This document shows positions 40,672-49,602 of a DNA stretch of 64,000 bases, piece after piece; the first letter of the stretch is position 1; the number at the start of each line of letters is the position of its first letter. The translations under genes and the position numbers were made by a program. The stretch lies in contig MSHJ01000018.1 of assembly GCA_001941065.1 (NCBI GenBank), positions 95,325-159,324 of the forward strand, read 5' to 3'. Source of the stretch: Alistipes sp. Zagget8 (GTDB lineage: Bacteria > Bacteroidota > Bacteroidia > Bacteroidales > Rikenellaceae). A model generated the notes under the pieces. That model was not told where the DNA came from. It made no database searches and saw only the letters and a program-made list of their open reading frames with translations.

Positions 40672-41871
40672 TTATTCGACATAGAGTACCAGCCCCTTGA
40701 GGTATTCGCCTTCGGGGTGGTAGATGTTGATCGGGTGGTCGGCGGGCTGGGTCAGCTGGTGCAGGATGCGCACTTTGCGCCCCGCGATGGCCGCGGCCGA
40801 AAAGACCGTCGTGCGGAACAGCTCCTTAGACACCGCCTGCGAGCAGGAGAAGGTGAAGAGAATGCCGCCAGGACGGATTTGCGACAACGCCCGGGCGTTG
40901 AGCCGTTTGTAACCCTGCATGGCGTTGCCCAGCACCTTGTGGTGCTTGGCGAAGGCCGGCGGATCGAGGATGATCAGGTCGTATTTGTCGCCGATGTCCT
41001 TGAGGTATTCCACGGCGTCGGCGGCAACCTCCGTGTGGGCGGCGTTGTCGCCGAAGTTGAGCGTCATGTTCTCGGCGGCCAGCGCCACGGCCCGCTCCGA
41101 GGAGTCCACCGAGCAGACCTCCCGGGCGCCGCCCGAAAGGGCGTAAACCGAGAATCCGCCCGTATAACAGAAGGTGTTGAGCACCGTGCGGCCCTTTGCA
41201 TAGCGTTTCACCAGTTCGCGATTCTCGCGCTGGTCGAGGAAAAAACCCGTTTTCTGACCCTTCTCCCAGTTGACGAGGAACCGTTCGCCGTTCTCCGTCA
41301 CGATCTGCGACGCATGGTCCGAATTGCCCCAGAGATAGCCGTCCACGGCCCCGAGGTCGGCCTTGAAGGGGAGCGTCTGCGACGATTTGTCGTAGATGGC
41401 CGTGAGGCGGTCGCCGTAGACCGTGCGCAGCGCCTCGGCGATCTGCTGCCGGGCGCGGTACATTCCCGCCGAGTGGCACTGGATGACGGCCGTCGTGCCG
41501 TAGATGTCCACCACCAGTCCCGGCAGCGAGTCTCCTTCGCCGTGGACGAGGCGGTAGCAGGTCGTCGCGGGGTTGTCCGTGAGCGAGAGCGTGCGCCGCA
41601 CGTCGTGGGCCACGGCGATGCGGCCGTTCCACCACGCCTGGTCGATGGGTTCCCGCTCGAACGAGAGCACCCGCACGGCGATCGATCCCACCTGGTAGTG
41701 TCCCTGGGCGATGAACTCGCCCGGGCGGGTGTAGACCTCGACAAGGGCTCCTTCGGCGAAATCGGACTCCTCCTCGGCTTCGATGTGGTCGATGGCCCCG
41801 GAGAAAATCCACGGATGGCGGCGCAGGAGCGATTCCTCCTTGCCGCGGCGCAGGTAGATTTGCGGTATCAT
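40672..41871 (-). CDS. Class I SAM-dependent 23S rRNA (cytosine-C5) methyltransferase, RlmI type
   Basis: Methylates a cytosine in 23S rRNA (399 aa from ATG 41871). N-terminal PUA-like domain (YLRRGKEESLLRRHPWIFSGAI), a central EEHEE-like domain, then the Rossmann methyltransferase: TVLNTFCYTGGFSVYAL (SAM motif I), YDLIILDPPAFAK (motif IV) and the catalytic Cys in FTFSCSQAVS. The QKTGFFLDQRENR block is typical of RlmI/RlmK. It overlaps the exonuclease gene by 4 nt (ATGA). The 66-residue extension in the longest frame overlaps that gene and is rejected. Confidence 0.92.
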   Translation of the reverse strand: MIPQIYLRRGKEESLLRRHPWIFSGAIDHIEAEEESDFAEGALVEVYTRPGEFIAQGHYQVGSIAVRVLSFEREPIDQAWWNGRIAVAHDVRRTLSLTDNPATTCYRLVHGEGDSLPGLVVDIYGTTAVIQCHSAGMYRARQQIAEALRTVYGDRLTAIYDKSSQTLPFKADLGAVDGYLWGNSDHASQIVTENGERFLVNWEKGQKTGFFLDQRENRELVKRYAKGRTVLNTFCYTGGFSVYALSGGAREVCSVDSSERAVALAAENMTLNFGDNAAHTEVAADAVEYLKDIGDKYDLIILDPPAFAKHHKVLGNAMQGYKRLNARALSQIRPGGILFTFSCSQAVSKELFRTTVFSAAAIAGRKVRILHQLTQPADHPINIYHPEGEYLKGLVLYVE

Positions 41872-42476
41872 TTGCGGATCGGTTTTTTCGGTGTGCGCAG
41901 CAGTTGTTCGTAGATGCGGGTGCAGACCCAGGCGTCGGTGGCGGCGTAAAGCTGCTGTTTGTCGGTGAGCGTCGCGGCCTCCCAGTTGCTCAGCCGCTGG
42001 GCCTTCGAGACGCGCTGCCCCAGCACGATGGCCGAGAGTTTGCGCAGGCTCTTCTCCCCGATGCCCCACTGGGGCGCGATGGTTTGCAGGTCGACGAAAC
42101 CCCCGTCGCGGAAATGGCGGATCTGGCGCAGCGAACGCAGGTCGCCCGCCACGTCGGCGCCGATCTTGAGCACCTCCTTGCTTTCGAGCAGCTGCAGGAT
42201 GGGTTTGGCCAGCGGAATTTTGTTGAGCCGGAAAAGGTAGCAGACCGTCGGCGTGGAGAGCTGCAGCAGCGACACGCGGAACGTCACGCCCGGGCGGAAC
42301 GAAGGGCGTGTCTCGGTGTCGAAGCCGATCAGGGGTTGCTGTGCGAGTAGTTTGCAGGCGTCGGCGATGTCGCGCTCTTGCTCGACGAGACGGATCTCGC
42401 CCCGGAACTCGATGGCCGGGAGCAGGGCGGTCTGCTCGTTGCTGATTTTATCGATGAAATTGTTTACTGTGGTCAT
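41868..42476 (-). CDS. 3'-5' exonuclease domain protein (RNase D-like, DEDD)
   Basis: A 202-residue protein consisting of one DEDDy-type exonuclease domain. Exo I: LIGFDTETRPSF (Asp, Glu). Exo II: VLKIGADVAGDLRSL (Asp). Exo III: YAATDAWVCTRIYEQL (Tyr, Asp). No HRDC domain, so it is shorter than RNase D and closer to the small WRN-exonuclease-like proteins. It lies 21 nt after recQ, pairing a WRN-like exonuclease with a RecQ helicase in separate adjacent genes. Confidence 0.9.
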   Translation of the reverse strand: MTTVNNFIDKISNEQTALLPAIEFRGEIRLVEQERDIADACKLLAQQPLIGFDTETRPSFRPGVTFRVSLLQLSTPTVCYLFRLNKIPLAKPILQLLESKEVLKIGADVAGDLRSLRQIRHFRDGGFVDLQTIAPQWGIGEKSLRKLSAIVLGQRVSKAQRLSNWEAATLTDKQQLYAATDAWVCTRIYEQLLRTPKKPIRK

Positions 42477-42497
42477 GCGGTGAAAATTCCCACAAAT

Positions 42498-44435
42498 TTA
42501 CGGAATTATTTCCAATAATCCGTCTTTGCCGGTGGCGATTTTCCCGTTCCCGAGCAGTTCGCGCACGGCTTCGGCCAGCCGTTCGGGCGTGCAGGCCGTG
42601 TCGGCGGCCAGCTGCCGCGGGTCGGCCGGGGATTGGGCGAGGCGCCGCAGGATGGTTTCGCGCAGGGCGGCGGCTTCGGCTTCGGGAGTTCCGGAGGCCC
42701 CTGCGGCCTTGGCGGCCCGTTTGCGGGCCAGGCACACGTCGCAGACCCCGCAGGGGGCGGGATCGTCCTCGCCGAAATACCGTTCCAGCACGGCGCCGCG
42801 GCACTCGCTGTCGTTGGCGGCGTAGGCGACCATCTGTTCGAAGCGTTCGCGCATGAGCTGCTGCCGCCGCTGGTAGGTTTCGGGCGCGATGTAGAGGTCG
42901 GTGCGCGGGAGGCGCTCCTCGTTCAGGAAGAGGATGGGCGAACGGTTCGACGGGATGTAGCGGATGACGCGCAGCTGCCACAGCCGCTTCAGCAATTCCT
43001 TGACCCGCTCGACGGTGTAGCCGCTCCAGGTGGCCAGCTCGCCCTCGTCGATGGGCCGGAATTCGGTGAAGACCCCGTTGTAGAGCCGCAGCAGCGTGCG
43101 GATGAAGTGGTCGAGCTCGTCGCGCTGCACGCGGAGTTTGTACAGTTCGTCGCGGCTGACGCAGAACATCACCCGCGCGGGGTTGTCCTGCGCGTCGGTG
43201 AGGGTCATGTAGCCGTTCTGTTGCAGGAGTTTCAGGGCGCTCAGGACCGTTCCCGAATAGAGGTGTTCGCGGGCGCAGAAATCGTGGATGTTGAACAGAA
43301 ACGAGGCTTCGCCGCCGTCGCCGATGCCCACCTGCAGGTAGGAGCAGACCGATTCATAGATGTCTTTGACCTTGTCCAGCGGAGGGAACTCCTGTTCGAA
43401 ACGTCGCGCGATGCGGTCGCTGTCGTCCGAAGCCGCCAACAGCAGGGCGTAGGCCCGCTGGCCGTCGCGGCCTGCGCGGCCCGCCTCCTGGTAGTAGCTT
43501 TCGAGCGAGTCGCACATGGCGTAGTGGACCACGAAACGCACGTCGGGTTTGTCGATGCCCATGCCGAAGGCGTTCGTGGCGACCATCACGCGGACCTTGC
43601 CCGAGAGCCACTCCTCCTGTCGCAGCGAACGCTCGGCATGTCCCAGTCCCCCGTGGTAGGCCGCGGCCGGGATGCCCTCCTGACGCAGGAAATCGGCGGT
43701 CTGTTCGGTGCCCTCGCGGGTGCGCATGTAGACGATGCCCGAACCGGGGACGTTGTGCACCAGCCGCAGCAGCTGGCCGTTCTTGTCGTCGGTGCGGCGG
43801 ACGCTGTACGAGAGGTTGGGACGCGCGAAACTGCTGCGCAGGATGTGCGGTTCGGTGAATTTCAGGTGGCGCATGATGTCGTCGGCCACCAGCTTCGTGG
43901 CCGAGGCCGTGAGCGCCAGCACGGGGACTCCGGGGAGTTTTTCGCGCAGTTCGGCGATGCGCAGGTACGAGGGGCGGAAATCGTAGCCCCACTGCGAGAT
44001 GCAATGGGCCTCGTCGACGGCGATGAGCGAAACGTTCATGCGCACCACGCGCAGGCGGAACGCCTCGGTGGCCAGCCGTTCGGGAGCCACGTAGAGAAAT
44101 TTCACGTCGCCGTAGACGCAGTTGTCCAGCGCGATGTCGATCTGCCGGGGCGAGAGCCCCGAGTGGATGGCCACGGCCGGAATGGCCCGTGCCCGGAGGT
44201 GGTCGACCTGGTCCTTCATCAGGGCGATGAGCGGCGTGACGACGATGCACAATCCCTCGCGGGCGAGGGTCGGAACCTGATAGGTGAGCGACTTGCCGCC
44301 GCCCGTGGGCATCAGCGCCAGCGTGTCGCGCCCCTCCAGCGCCGCGCGGATGATCTGCTCCTGCACGGGACGGAAGGCCGTGAAGCCCCAGTAACGTTTC
44401 AGCGTGTCGTAAATCTTGTCAGAAGCGGGTTCCAT
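42498..44435 (-). CDS. recQ: ATP-dependent DNA helicase RecQ
   Basis: 3'-5' DNA helicase for recombination and fork repair (645 aa). Motif 0 (FRPVQEQII), Walker A (MPTGGGKSLTYQ), DEAH box (AVDEAHCISQWG), SATKL region, motif VI (QEAGRAGRDGQ). The RecQ-C zinc site is seen in CRGAVLERYFGEDDPAPCGVCDVC; the winged helix is present and there is a short C-terminal winged-helix-like tail instead of a clear HRDC. A TACCTTTG box (44440-44447, minus) ends 4 nt before the ATG, suggesting a leaderless transcript. First gene of a four-gene operon. Confidence 0.95.
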   Translation of the reverse strand: MEPASDKIYDTLKRYWGFTAFRPVQEQIIRAALEGRDTLALMPTGGGKSLTYQVPTLAREGLCIVVTPLIALMKDQVDHLRARAIPAVAIHSGLSPRQIDIALDNCVYGDVKFLYVAPERLATEAFRLRVVRMNVSLIAVDEAHCISQWGYDFRPSYLRIAELREKLPGVPVLALTASATKLVADDIMRHLKFTEPHILRSSFARPNLSYSVRRTDDKNGQLLRLVHNVPGSGIVYMRTREGTEQTADFLRQEGIPAAAYHGGLGHAERSLRQEEWLSGKVRVMVATNAFGMGIDKPDVRFVVHYAMCDSLESYYQEAGRAGRDGQRAYALLLAASDDSDRIARRFEQEFPPLDKVKDIYESVCSYLQVGIGDGGEASFLFNIHDFCAREHLYSGTVLSALKLLQQNGYMTLTDAQDNPARVMFCVSRDELYKLRVQRDELDHFIRTLLRLYNGVFTEFRPIDEGELATWSGYTVERVKELLKRLWQLRVIRYIPSNRSPILFLNEERLPRTDLYIAPETYQRRQQLMRERFEQMVAYAANDSECRGAVLERYFGEDDPAPCGVCDVCLARKRAAKAAGASGTPEAEAAALRETILRRLAQSPADPRQLAADTACTPERLAEAVRELLGNGKIATGKDGLLEIIP

Positions 44436-44439
44436 AACA

Positions 44440-44447
44440 CAAAGGTA
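44440..44447 (-). promoter_or_regulatory. -7 box of recQ (TACCTTTG), leaderless arrangement
   Basis: TAnnTTTG on the minus strand with only 4 bases between the box and the recQ ATG at 44435. Confidence 0.55.
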
Positions 44448-44468
44448 ACAAAAAAGGAGGACGGACGC

Positions 44469-44500
44469 AAAAAAACGGAACGTCCTTTCGGGACGCTCCG
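44469..44500 (-). terminator. Terminator after the T5orf172 gene
   Basis: Stem CGGAGCGTCC (44500-44491, minus) with GGACGTTCCG (44485-44476), followed by seven T residues on the minus strand. Confidence 0.85.
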
Positions 44501-44522
44501 CAGTGAGAATTTGCCGTGCGGT

Positions 44523-45110
44523 CTATCCTTTCGACGGGTAGGTCGCGTTGTAGATATTCAGCAGGTTACGATCGTCATATGTCCAATATTGTACGGGACG
44601 GACAATATAGCCGGTCAATTTTTTGGTAAGTGCAGAAAGCGACAAGATTTTATCATTGTACTTTACTTTATTGTTTTCGCCGACCGTAGCTTTTATGTTG
44701 TTGTTGCGTACGAACACCAATTCTGCCCCAACGGGAATGCCCATTTTGTCGAAATCAAACCGGGGATTGCGTTTGGCTTCCGGCTGATCGGCGGTGGCCT
44801 GTTCGGTCACATCCTCGATTTTCATCAATTCCAGCAGGACAATGGCTTGAATGGGGTCGATTCGGAAAAATTCGCGCGATATGTTGATTCGGTCGCGGGT
44901 GAATGCCGTATGGAATGCATCTTCCACGGCTTTGCAGTCGGTGACCTTACAAGCATATTCGATCACGAACGGAGTGGGAACGCCCGACGGCGAAGAAAGC
45001 GATTTTTTGCGTTTTTCGACGCTTTCCCGTGCAATACCGATTTTTACCAGTCCCGGCATGGATGGATTCGACATTACATAGACGAATCCATCTTTGGTTT
45101 TACTTTTCAT
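44523..45110 (-). CDS. GIY-YIG (T5orf172) domain protein with C-terminal RAMA/DUF4357-like module
   Basis: A 195-residue putative nuclease. The N-terminal part (about 9-85) carries the T5orf172 variant of GIY-YIG: VYVMSNPSMPGLVKIGIA, ending in a conserved Glu-containing helix (AVEDAFHTAF...REFFRI). From about 125 the second part resembles the small RAMA/DUF4357 module found next to such nucleases (GAELVFVRNNNIKATV, LSLSALTKKLTG, VQYWTYDDRNLLNIYN). It is more AT-rich than the recQ operon next to it, has its own terminator, and lies 14 nt after a broken gene on the same strand. Related domains occur in phage and defence genes; the role here is unknown. Confidence 0.8.
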   Translation of the reverse strand: MKSKTKDGFVYVMSNPSMPGLVKIGIARESVEKRKKSLSSPSGVPTPFVIEYACKVTDCKAVEDAFHTAFTRDRINISREFFRIDPIQAIVLLELMKIEDVTEQATADQPEAKRNPRFDFDKMGIPVGAELVFVRNNNIKATVGENNKVKYNDKILSLSALTKKLTGYIVRPVQYWTYDDRNLLNIYNATYPSKG

Positions 45111-45124
45111 AGCATTGTTTTAGG

Positions 45125-46030
45125 TTAATCATATAAATATGAAACGAGTTTCCCGTTTTCGAAACGGTAGTAATTATACTTGTTATATCCATAGATCCAG
45201 GCAGACCCAGCTCGGATTTCCTGATAAATTTCGACACGTACTCCGTGAACCAAACTTTCTTGTATCAGAGGGACAAATTCCTTGATTTCGAAGAATACTT
45301 CTTTGGGCATTCCCAATTCGATTTTTTTATCTTCGATGCATTGCGCGTAATGGGGACCGTATTTTTTTGTCAGGGCTTGTCTTTTTCATTGCTTTTCGAA
45401 TTCTACCAGTTTTTTTGTAGCTTCGGTTTGTTGGTCCTCTATTTTTGCCTGATGTTGTGCTTGAAGTTGTTTATCAAAAACTATTTCTAATTTATTCAGA
45501 ATTTTAGTTTGTATAGGAATTTTGACTCCAGTGCGTGTGGATAAGAAAATATCTCCAGAATAGTTTATTCCACAGTCGGTATATTTATGTTTGAATCTGT
45601 TAAGATAAAATTTAAAAAATAATTGTGATTGTACGGAATCGGTAATGAAAGTCAAAGTGTCGTTTACGATTGATATTTTTTGTGGTGAAATAAAATTGCT
45701 GGTAAGCCCTGTTACTTTATTTTTCAGGACACAAATGAGGTAATTAGGAGGTAGAAATGGATTAACTGAGTCTTTGATTTGTTTTGGAACTTTATTTTCT
45801 ACGAATTCATGGAATGGGATTATGTCAATGATTGTATAAATTTGGGCCTTTTTATAGTAGTGAAATGTGATAGAATATTCGCTGGTTTGAATCCAATATA
45901 GATGCTTATCAAGGTCATTAATAGTTTGACCTATGACATTTTTGAAGGGACTTTCCGATAGTTCTTTTTGGGAAAATGCCATTGTTCCGCTGAACAGCAG
46001 AAAACATTGAAGCAATAGAATTTTTTTCAT
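45125..46030 (-). pseudogene. Exported protein gene interrupted by an in-frame TGA
   Basis: Reading from the ATG at 46030 gives 214 residues with a signal peptide (about 1-20, SGTMAFSQ) up to KKLVEFEKQ, then TGA at 45388-45386. The same frame then continues without another stop for 86 codons: LTKKYGPHYAQCIEDKKIELGMPKEVFF and ending WIYGYNKYNYYRFENGKLVSY (quoted in part). That second part has the pattern of a widespread Bacteroidota C-terminal module (KKYG...I..G.i.iGM.KE...W.YG...Y..FENGKL). The intact product would be 301 aa. Very AT-rich, unlike its neighbours. The palindromic element E1 ends 42 nt upstream of the start. Confidence 0.85.
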
Positions 46031-46071
46031 AATACGTATTGTTTAGTGGGTTAATGGTTTTCCAACACCAA

Positions 46072-46251
46072 ACAATAAAAAACGCGGGCTAAACTATTCA
46101 TTCGCTTATTGAGGTCTTCGACTACCTATGCCGCAAAATAAATGAGTAAAGCCCACGTGTGGAACGTGAGCGTTTACGCTTTACTCTTTGCGGCTTTTTT
46201 GAAAGTGTCGAAGTTCCAATAAGCAAGATTAAAGCTAACGCTTTTTATTGT
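46072..46251. repeat. Structured element E1: about 180-bp nested imperfect palindrome
   Basis: Successive paired arms: ACAATAAAAA (46072-46081) with 46242-46251; GCTTATTG (46104-46111) with 46217-46224; CTTCGAC (46116-46122) with 46207-46213; GCCGCAAA (46130-46137) with 46187-46194; GAGTAAAGC (46144-46152) with 46178-46186; CACGT (46154-46158) with ACGTG (46164-46168). Arms are separated by short unpaired bases. A second small hairpin follows (GTCGTA 46250-46255 with TACGAC 46279-46284). It shares its design with E2 at 54150 and holds the space upstream of the broken gene. Confidence 0.85.
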
Positions 46252-46372
46252 CGTATGTCAGCAGCCCTCACAGACTGCTACGACAAAGATAAACGGTTTT
46301 TGGAAATTATGCAATCCATAATTGGAAAAAGCAGAAACGAAAAGAAAATTAGGCGGTTTGTGGATTTTTTTA

Positions 46373-46380
46373 TACTTTTG
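46373..46380 (+). promoter_or_regulatory. -7 box of the PqqD/metal operon (TACTTTTG)
   Basis: Perfect TAnnTTTG 22 nt before the ATG at 46403. A TTTG at 46357-46360 is closer than the usual -33 spacing. Confidence 0.5.
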
Positions 46381-46402
46381 CACAGATCAGAACGTTCGAA
46401 CT

Positions 46403-46672
46403 ATGAAGATACGCGAAGAATACAAGATACGCGAAATGGCCGGCGAGCATGTAATCGTCATGCCGGGATGCGGCGGCGCGGCGGATATGACACGTATCGT
46501 GTCGCTCAATCCTTCGTCGATGTATCTGTGGGAGGCGCTGCGCGGCCGGGAATTCACGGCCGAAGATGCGGCGGGCCTGCTCACCGAACGTTATGAGGTC
46601 GATGCCGAAACAGCCCTGCAGGATGCCGGGCAGTGGATCGCACGGCTCGCGGAGTGCGGAATCGTGGAATGA
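46403..46672 (+). CDS. PqqD-like (RiPP recognition element type) small protein
   Basis: An 89-residue winged-helix-like protein of the PqqD family. Typical pattern: YKIREMAGEHVIVMPG, an SLNPSSMYLWEAL helix, LTERYEVDAETALQD and the terminal WIARLAECGIVE. PqqD proteins bind precursor peptides for radical-SAM enzymes, but neither a precursor nor such an enzyme is here. The next gene overlaps its stop (ATGA), so it is the first gene of a four-gene metal-related operon. The ATG at 46403 is preferred over a TTG at 46322, which lies upstream of the promoter box. Confidence 0.85.
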   Translation: MKIREEYKIREMAGEHVIVMPGCGGAADMTRIVSLNPSSMYLWEALRGREFTAEDAAGLLTERYEVDAETALQDAGQWIARLAECGIVE

Positions 46673-47085
46673 TGAGATTGAAAAAAGGCATATCGCTCCT
46701 GCTGACGGCCGTCTACCTGCTGGCGACGGCCGGGGCGGCTGTGGTCTCCCTGACCTGCGAATGTGCGGGAGGGGAGGTCCGGACGGAGCATGTCTGCCGG
46801 TCCGGATGTCAGCACGATGTGCCGGCCTGCGGAGTGGTGAACTCCTGCTGCGGATGCGAACTCCATTCGACCGAGGTCGAACTCTATGTCCCGCAAGTCT
46901 CCGACAACAACGAACGTCAGATCCGGTGCATGGTCACCGACCTGCCTCCCGCAATCGCTGCGGAGTGTCCCTCTCCGGCGCATCTCCCCGTTCAGCGGGA
47001 AAAGAGCGTCGAAAGGCGGGCGCCTTTCGTGCAGGAAGCCTCGATTCTTCCCGTGGGCTTCCGGGCCCCTCCCGTATCGGCTTAA
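46669..47085 (+). CDS. Cys-rich membrane-anchored protein of a metal operon
   Basis: A 138-residue protein (start at 46669 or the next codon 46672). One membrane segment (about 5-30, SLLLTAVYLLATAGAAVVSL) is followed by an exported Cys/His-rich part: TCECAGG, HVCRSGCQHD, ACGVV, SCCGCELH. This resembles the Bacteroidota HYC_CC_PP-type family found beside TonB receptors and HMA proteins. It probably binds a soft metal such as copper in the periplasm, but the metal is inferred. It overlaps pqqD by four bases and is followed 68 nt later by the receptor. Confidence 0.75.
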   Translation: MMRLKKGISLLLTAVYLLATAGAAVVSLTCECAGGEVRTEHVCRSGCQHDVPACGVVNSCCGCELHSTEVELYVPQVSDNNERQIRCMVTDLPPAIAAECPSPAHLPVQREKSVERRAPFVQEASILPVGFRAPPVSA

Positions 47086-47153
47086 AACTCCTTCGGGACC
47101 GATGCTGCGTGCATCGGTCCGCAATCAGTTTTAAACGATAACGGAAATTTTTC

Positions 47154-49517
47154 ATGAGATTTTTCAGCTATTCAATTTTATCGCTGTCGGCCGTCCTGCT
47201 ATGCGGCACCCTCCGTGCGCAGGATTTGCGGGGTGTGGTCCGCGACGCCGACAAACAACCCCTCGTCGGGGCCTCGGTCCATTGGGCCGGCACGACGATC
47301 GGCGCCGGAACCGACGCCCAGGGGGCTTTCCTGTTACACCGCGTGAAGGGTTACGACCGGCTCGTGGCCTCCTATCTGGGCTATGTCAGCGACACGATCC
47401 GCGTTGCGGAAGGCGCCGAGCGGGTGGAGTTCACGCTCCGGTCGGAGGGCGTGTCGCTCGAGGATGTCGTGGTCGAGGGGAACCTCAGCGGCAATTTTGT
47501 CAAGCGCGACGGCATCGTCAAGGGGGAGATGATCTCCTTTGCGGGTCTCTGCAAGATGGCCTGCTGCAACCTTGCCGAGTCGTTCGAGAATTCGGCGTCG
47601 GTGACCGTCGGATACAGCGACGCCATCTCCGGAGCCCGGCAGATCAAGATGCTGGGGCTGGCCGGAACCTACACCCAGATACTCGACGAGAACCGCCCGA
47701 TCATGCGCGGCCTGAGCGCCCCCTACGGCCTGAGTTACACGCCCGGCATGTGGCTCAATTCGATTCAGGTGTCGAAGGGCGTGGCTTCGGTCACGGCGGG
47801 CCACGAGGCCATCACGGGCCAGATCAACCTCGAATACCGCAAGCCCACGGACGACGAACGCCTGTTCGTGAACCTCTACCTCGACGACGAACTGCGTCCC
47901 GAGGCCAATATCTCGACGGCATTCCCCGTGACGAAGGACAAGAAGCTGTCGAGCGTCATCCTGCTCCACGGCTCGATGGACACCGACGTGCGGAAGATGG
48001 ACCACAACCACGACCATTTCCGCGACCTGCCGAAAGCCGACCAGATCAACGTGGCCAACAAGTGGCTTTACGCCGCCGACAACGGCATGCAGGTCCGCTG
48101 GGGCTGGAAATTCGTGCAGGAGAATCGTCTCGGCGGGATGCTCGATTTCAAGAACACCGCCGCCATGCGCGAAGACATGGCGGAGAACTGGGACTGGAAA
48201 GCCGAAGACAAACCGATGCCGCTCTACGGGTCGCACATCCGCAACCGCAACGCCAACGGCTATTTTAAAATAGGTACGCCCGTCGGGCCGTCGGTCTACG
48301 ACCCTGACGAGCAGGACGAGATGCGCTCGAACCTGGCGTTCGTGGCCGATTTCGACCATTTCAGCGAGGATGCCTATTTCGGGCTCAACGACTACGAGGG
48401 CAACCAGAATTCGCTGGCGCTGAATCTGATGTATAACCACTATTTCACCTACCGGTCGTCGCTGATCGTCGGCCTGCAGGCCCATCTGGACTACTACCGC
48501 GAGGCGCTCGCCAACAACACTCCGTGGCTCGGGGAGAGCCGCGGCTACGATTTCGACCGCGACGAGCAGGAGGCCGGGGCTTATGCCGAATACACCTATG
48601 CCATCAAGGACAAGTTCTCGATCGTGGCGGGGCTGCGCGGGGATTACAACGCCTATTACGACCGCTTTTTCCTGACGCCCCGCGGCCACCTGAAATGGAA
48701 CATCACCCCCTCGACGACGCTGCGTGCCTCGGCGGGGCTGGGGTATCGTTCGACGAACGTCATCACCGACAATATCGGCGTACTGGCCACCGGACGTGCC
48801 ATCACGTTCCTCGGCAACGACGGTTCGGGGACGTCCGATTTCCGAAAATTCGACCGCATGGAGAAGGCCCTCACCGTCGGCGGAAGCCTGACGCAGACCT
48901 TCTCGCTGGCCGGAAGCGACAACGCCACGCTGAGCCTCGACTATTTCCGCACGCAGTTCTACAATTCGGTAGTCGCCGATCAGGAGTACGATTCGGAGGC
49001 GATCGTCTTTTATAACACCGACGGACGTTCGTTCACCGACACCTATCAGATCGACTTTTCGTGGACGCCCGTCGAGCGGCTCGACATCTTCGCCACGTTC
49101 CGCTACACGGACAGCGAAATGACAATCAAGCGTCCCGACGGCACGTCGGCCCGCGTGGAGCGTCCGCTGGTGAGCCAGTACAAGACGCTGCTGAACATTC
49201 AGTATGCCACGAAATTCCGCCGCTGGGTGTTCGATGCCACGGCGCAGCTCAACGGTCCCGCGCGTATTCCGACGCAGAATGGTATTTTGGCCGACGACAG
49301 TTATTCGCCCCGTTACCCGATGTTCTTCGCGCAGGTGAGCCGCAAGGTGGGCAAGTTCGACATCTATGCCGGTTGCGAGAATATCGCCGACTACCGCCAG
49401 AAGGACCCGATTCTCCATGCGGACAATCCCTATTCAGCCGGTTTCAACTCGATGAACGTCTGGGGACCGCTCATGGGCCGGAAATTCTATGTCGGGCTGC
49501 GGTTTAATTTGTATTGA
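47154..49517 (+). CDS. TonB-dependent outer-membrane receptor (putative metal transport)
   Basis: Outer-membrane receptor (787 aa). Signal peptide (about 1-22, TLRAQ), CarboxypepD_reg-like domain (DLRGVVRDADKQPLVGASV, about 24-105), plug domain with SLEDVVVEGN and the CCNLAESFENSASVTV block, then a 22-strand barrel ending in FYVGLRFNLY. No STN domain. A His-rich loop (MDHNHDHF) lies in the barrel. Its neighbours are a Cys-rich membrane protein and a CxxC HMA protein, so copper or another soft metal is the likely cargo (inference). Confidence 0.92.
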   Translation: MRFFSYSILSLSAVLLCGTLRAQDLRGVVRDADKQPLVGASVHWAGTTIGAGTDAQGAFLLHRVKGYDRLVASYLGYVSDTIRVAEGAERVEFTLRSEGVSLEDVVVEGNLSGNFVKRDGIVKGEMISFAGLCKMACCNLAESFENSASVTVGYSDAISGARQIKMLGLAGTYTQILDENRPIMRGLSAPYGLSYTPGMWLNSIQVSKGVASVTAGHEAITGQINLEYRKPTDDERLFVNLYLDDELRPEANISTAFPVTKDKKLSSVILLHGSMDTDVRKMDHNHDHFRDLPKADQINVANKWLYAADNGMQVRWGWKFVQENRLGGMLDFKNTAAMREDMAENWDWKAEDKPMPLYGSHIRNRNANGYFKIGTPVGPSVYDPDEQDEMRSNLAFVADFDHFSEDAYFGLNDYEGNQNSLALNLMYNHYFTYRSSLIVGLQAHLDYYREALANNTPWLGESRGYDFDRDEQEAGAYAEYTYAIKDKFSIVAGLRGDYNAYYDRFFLTPRGHLKWNITPSTTLRASAGLGYRSTNVITDNIGVLATGRAITFLGNDGSGTSDFRKFDRMEKALTVGGSLTQTFSLAGSDNATLSLDYFRTQFYNSVVADQEYDSEAIVFYNTDGRSFTDTYQIDFSWTPVERLDIFATFRYTDSEMTIKRPDGTSARVERPLVSQYKTLLNIQYATKFRRWVFDATAQLNGPARIPTQNGILADDSYSPRYPMFFAQVSRKVGKFDIYAGCENIADYRQKDPILHADNPYSAGFNSMNVWGPLMGRKFYVGLRFNLY

Positions 49518-49602
49518 TCCGCTTGGGAGCGGCGTTTCGGACCCGAATCCGCGCTTCCGCACGATTGAAAGATGACTGTAAAACCTTAAAATAGAAAGAG
49601 AA

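Noticed and set aside
45386..45388. Selenocysteine or programmed read-through at the TGA
   Set aside because: No SECIS-like hairpin is evident and the context (CAA TGA AAA) is not the known leaky CUA type; a plain nonsense change is simpler.
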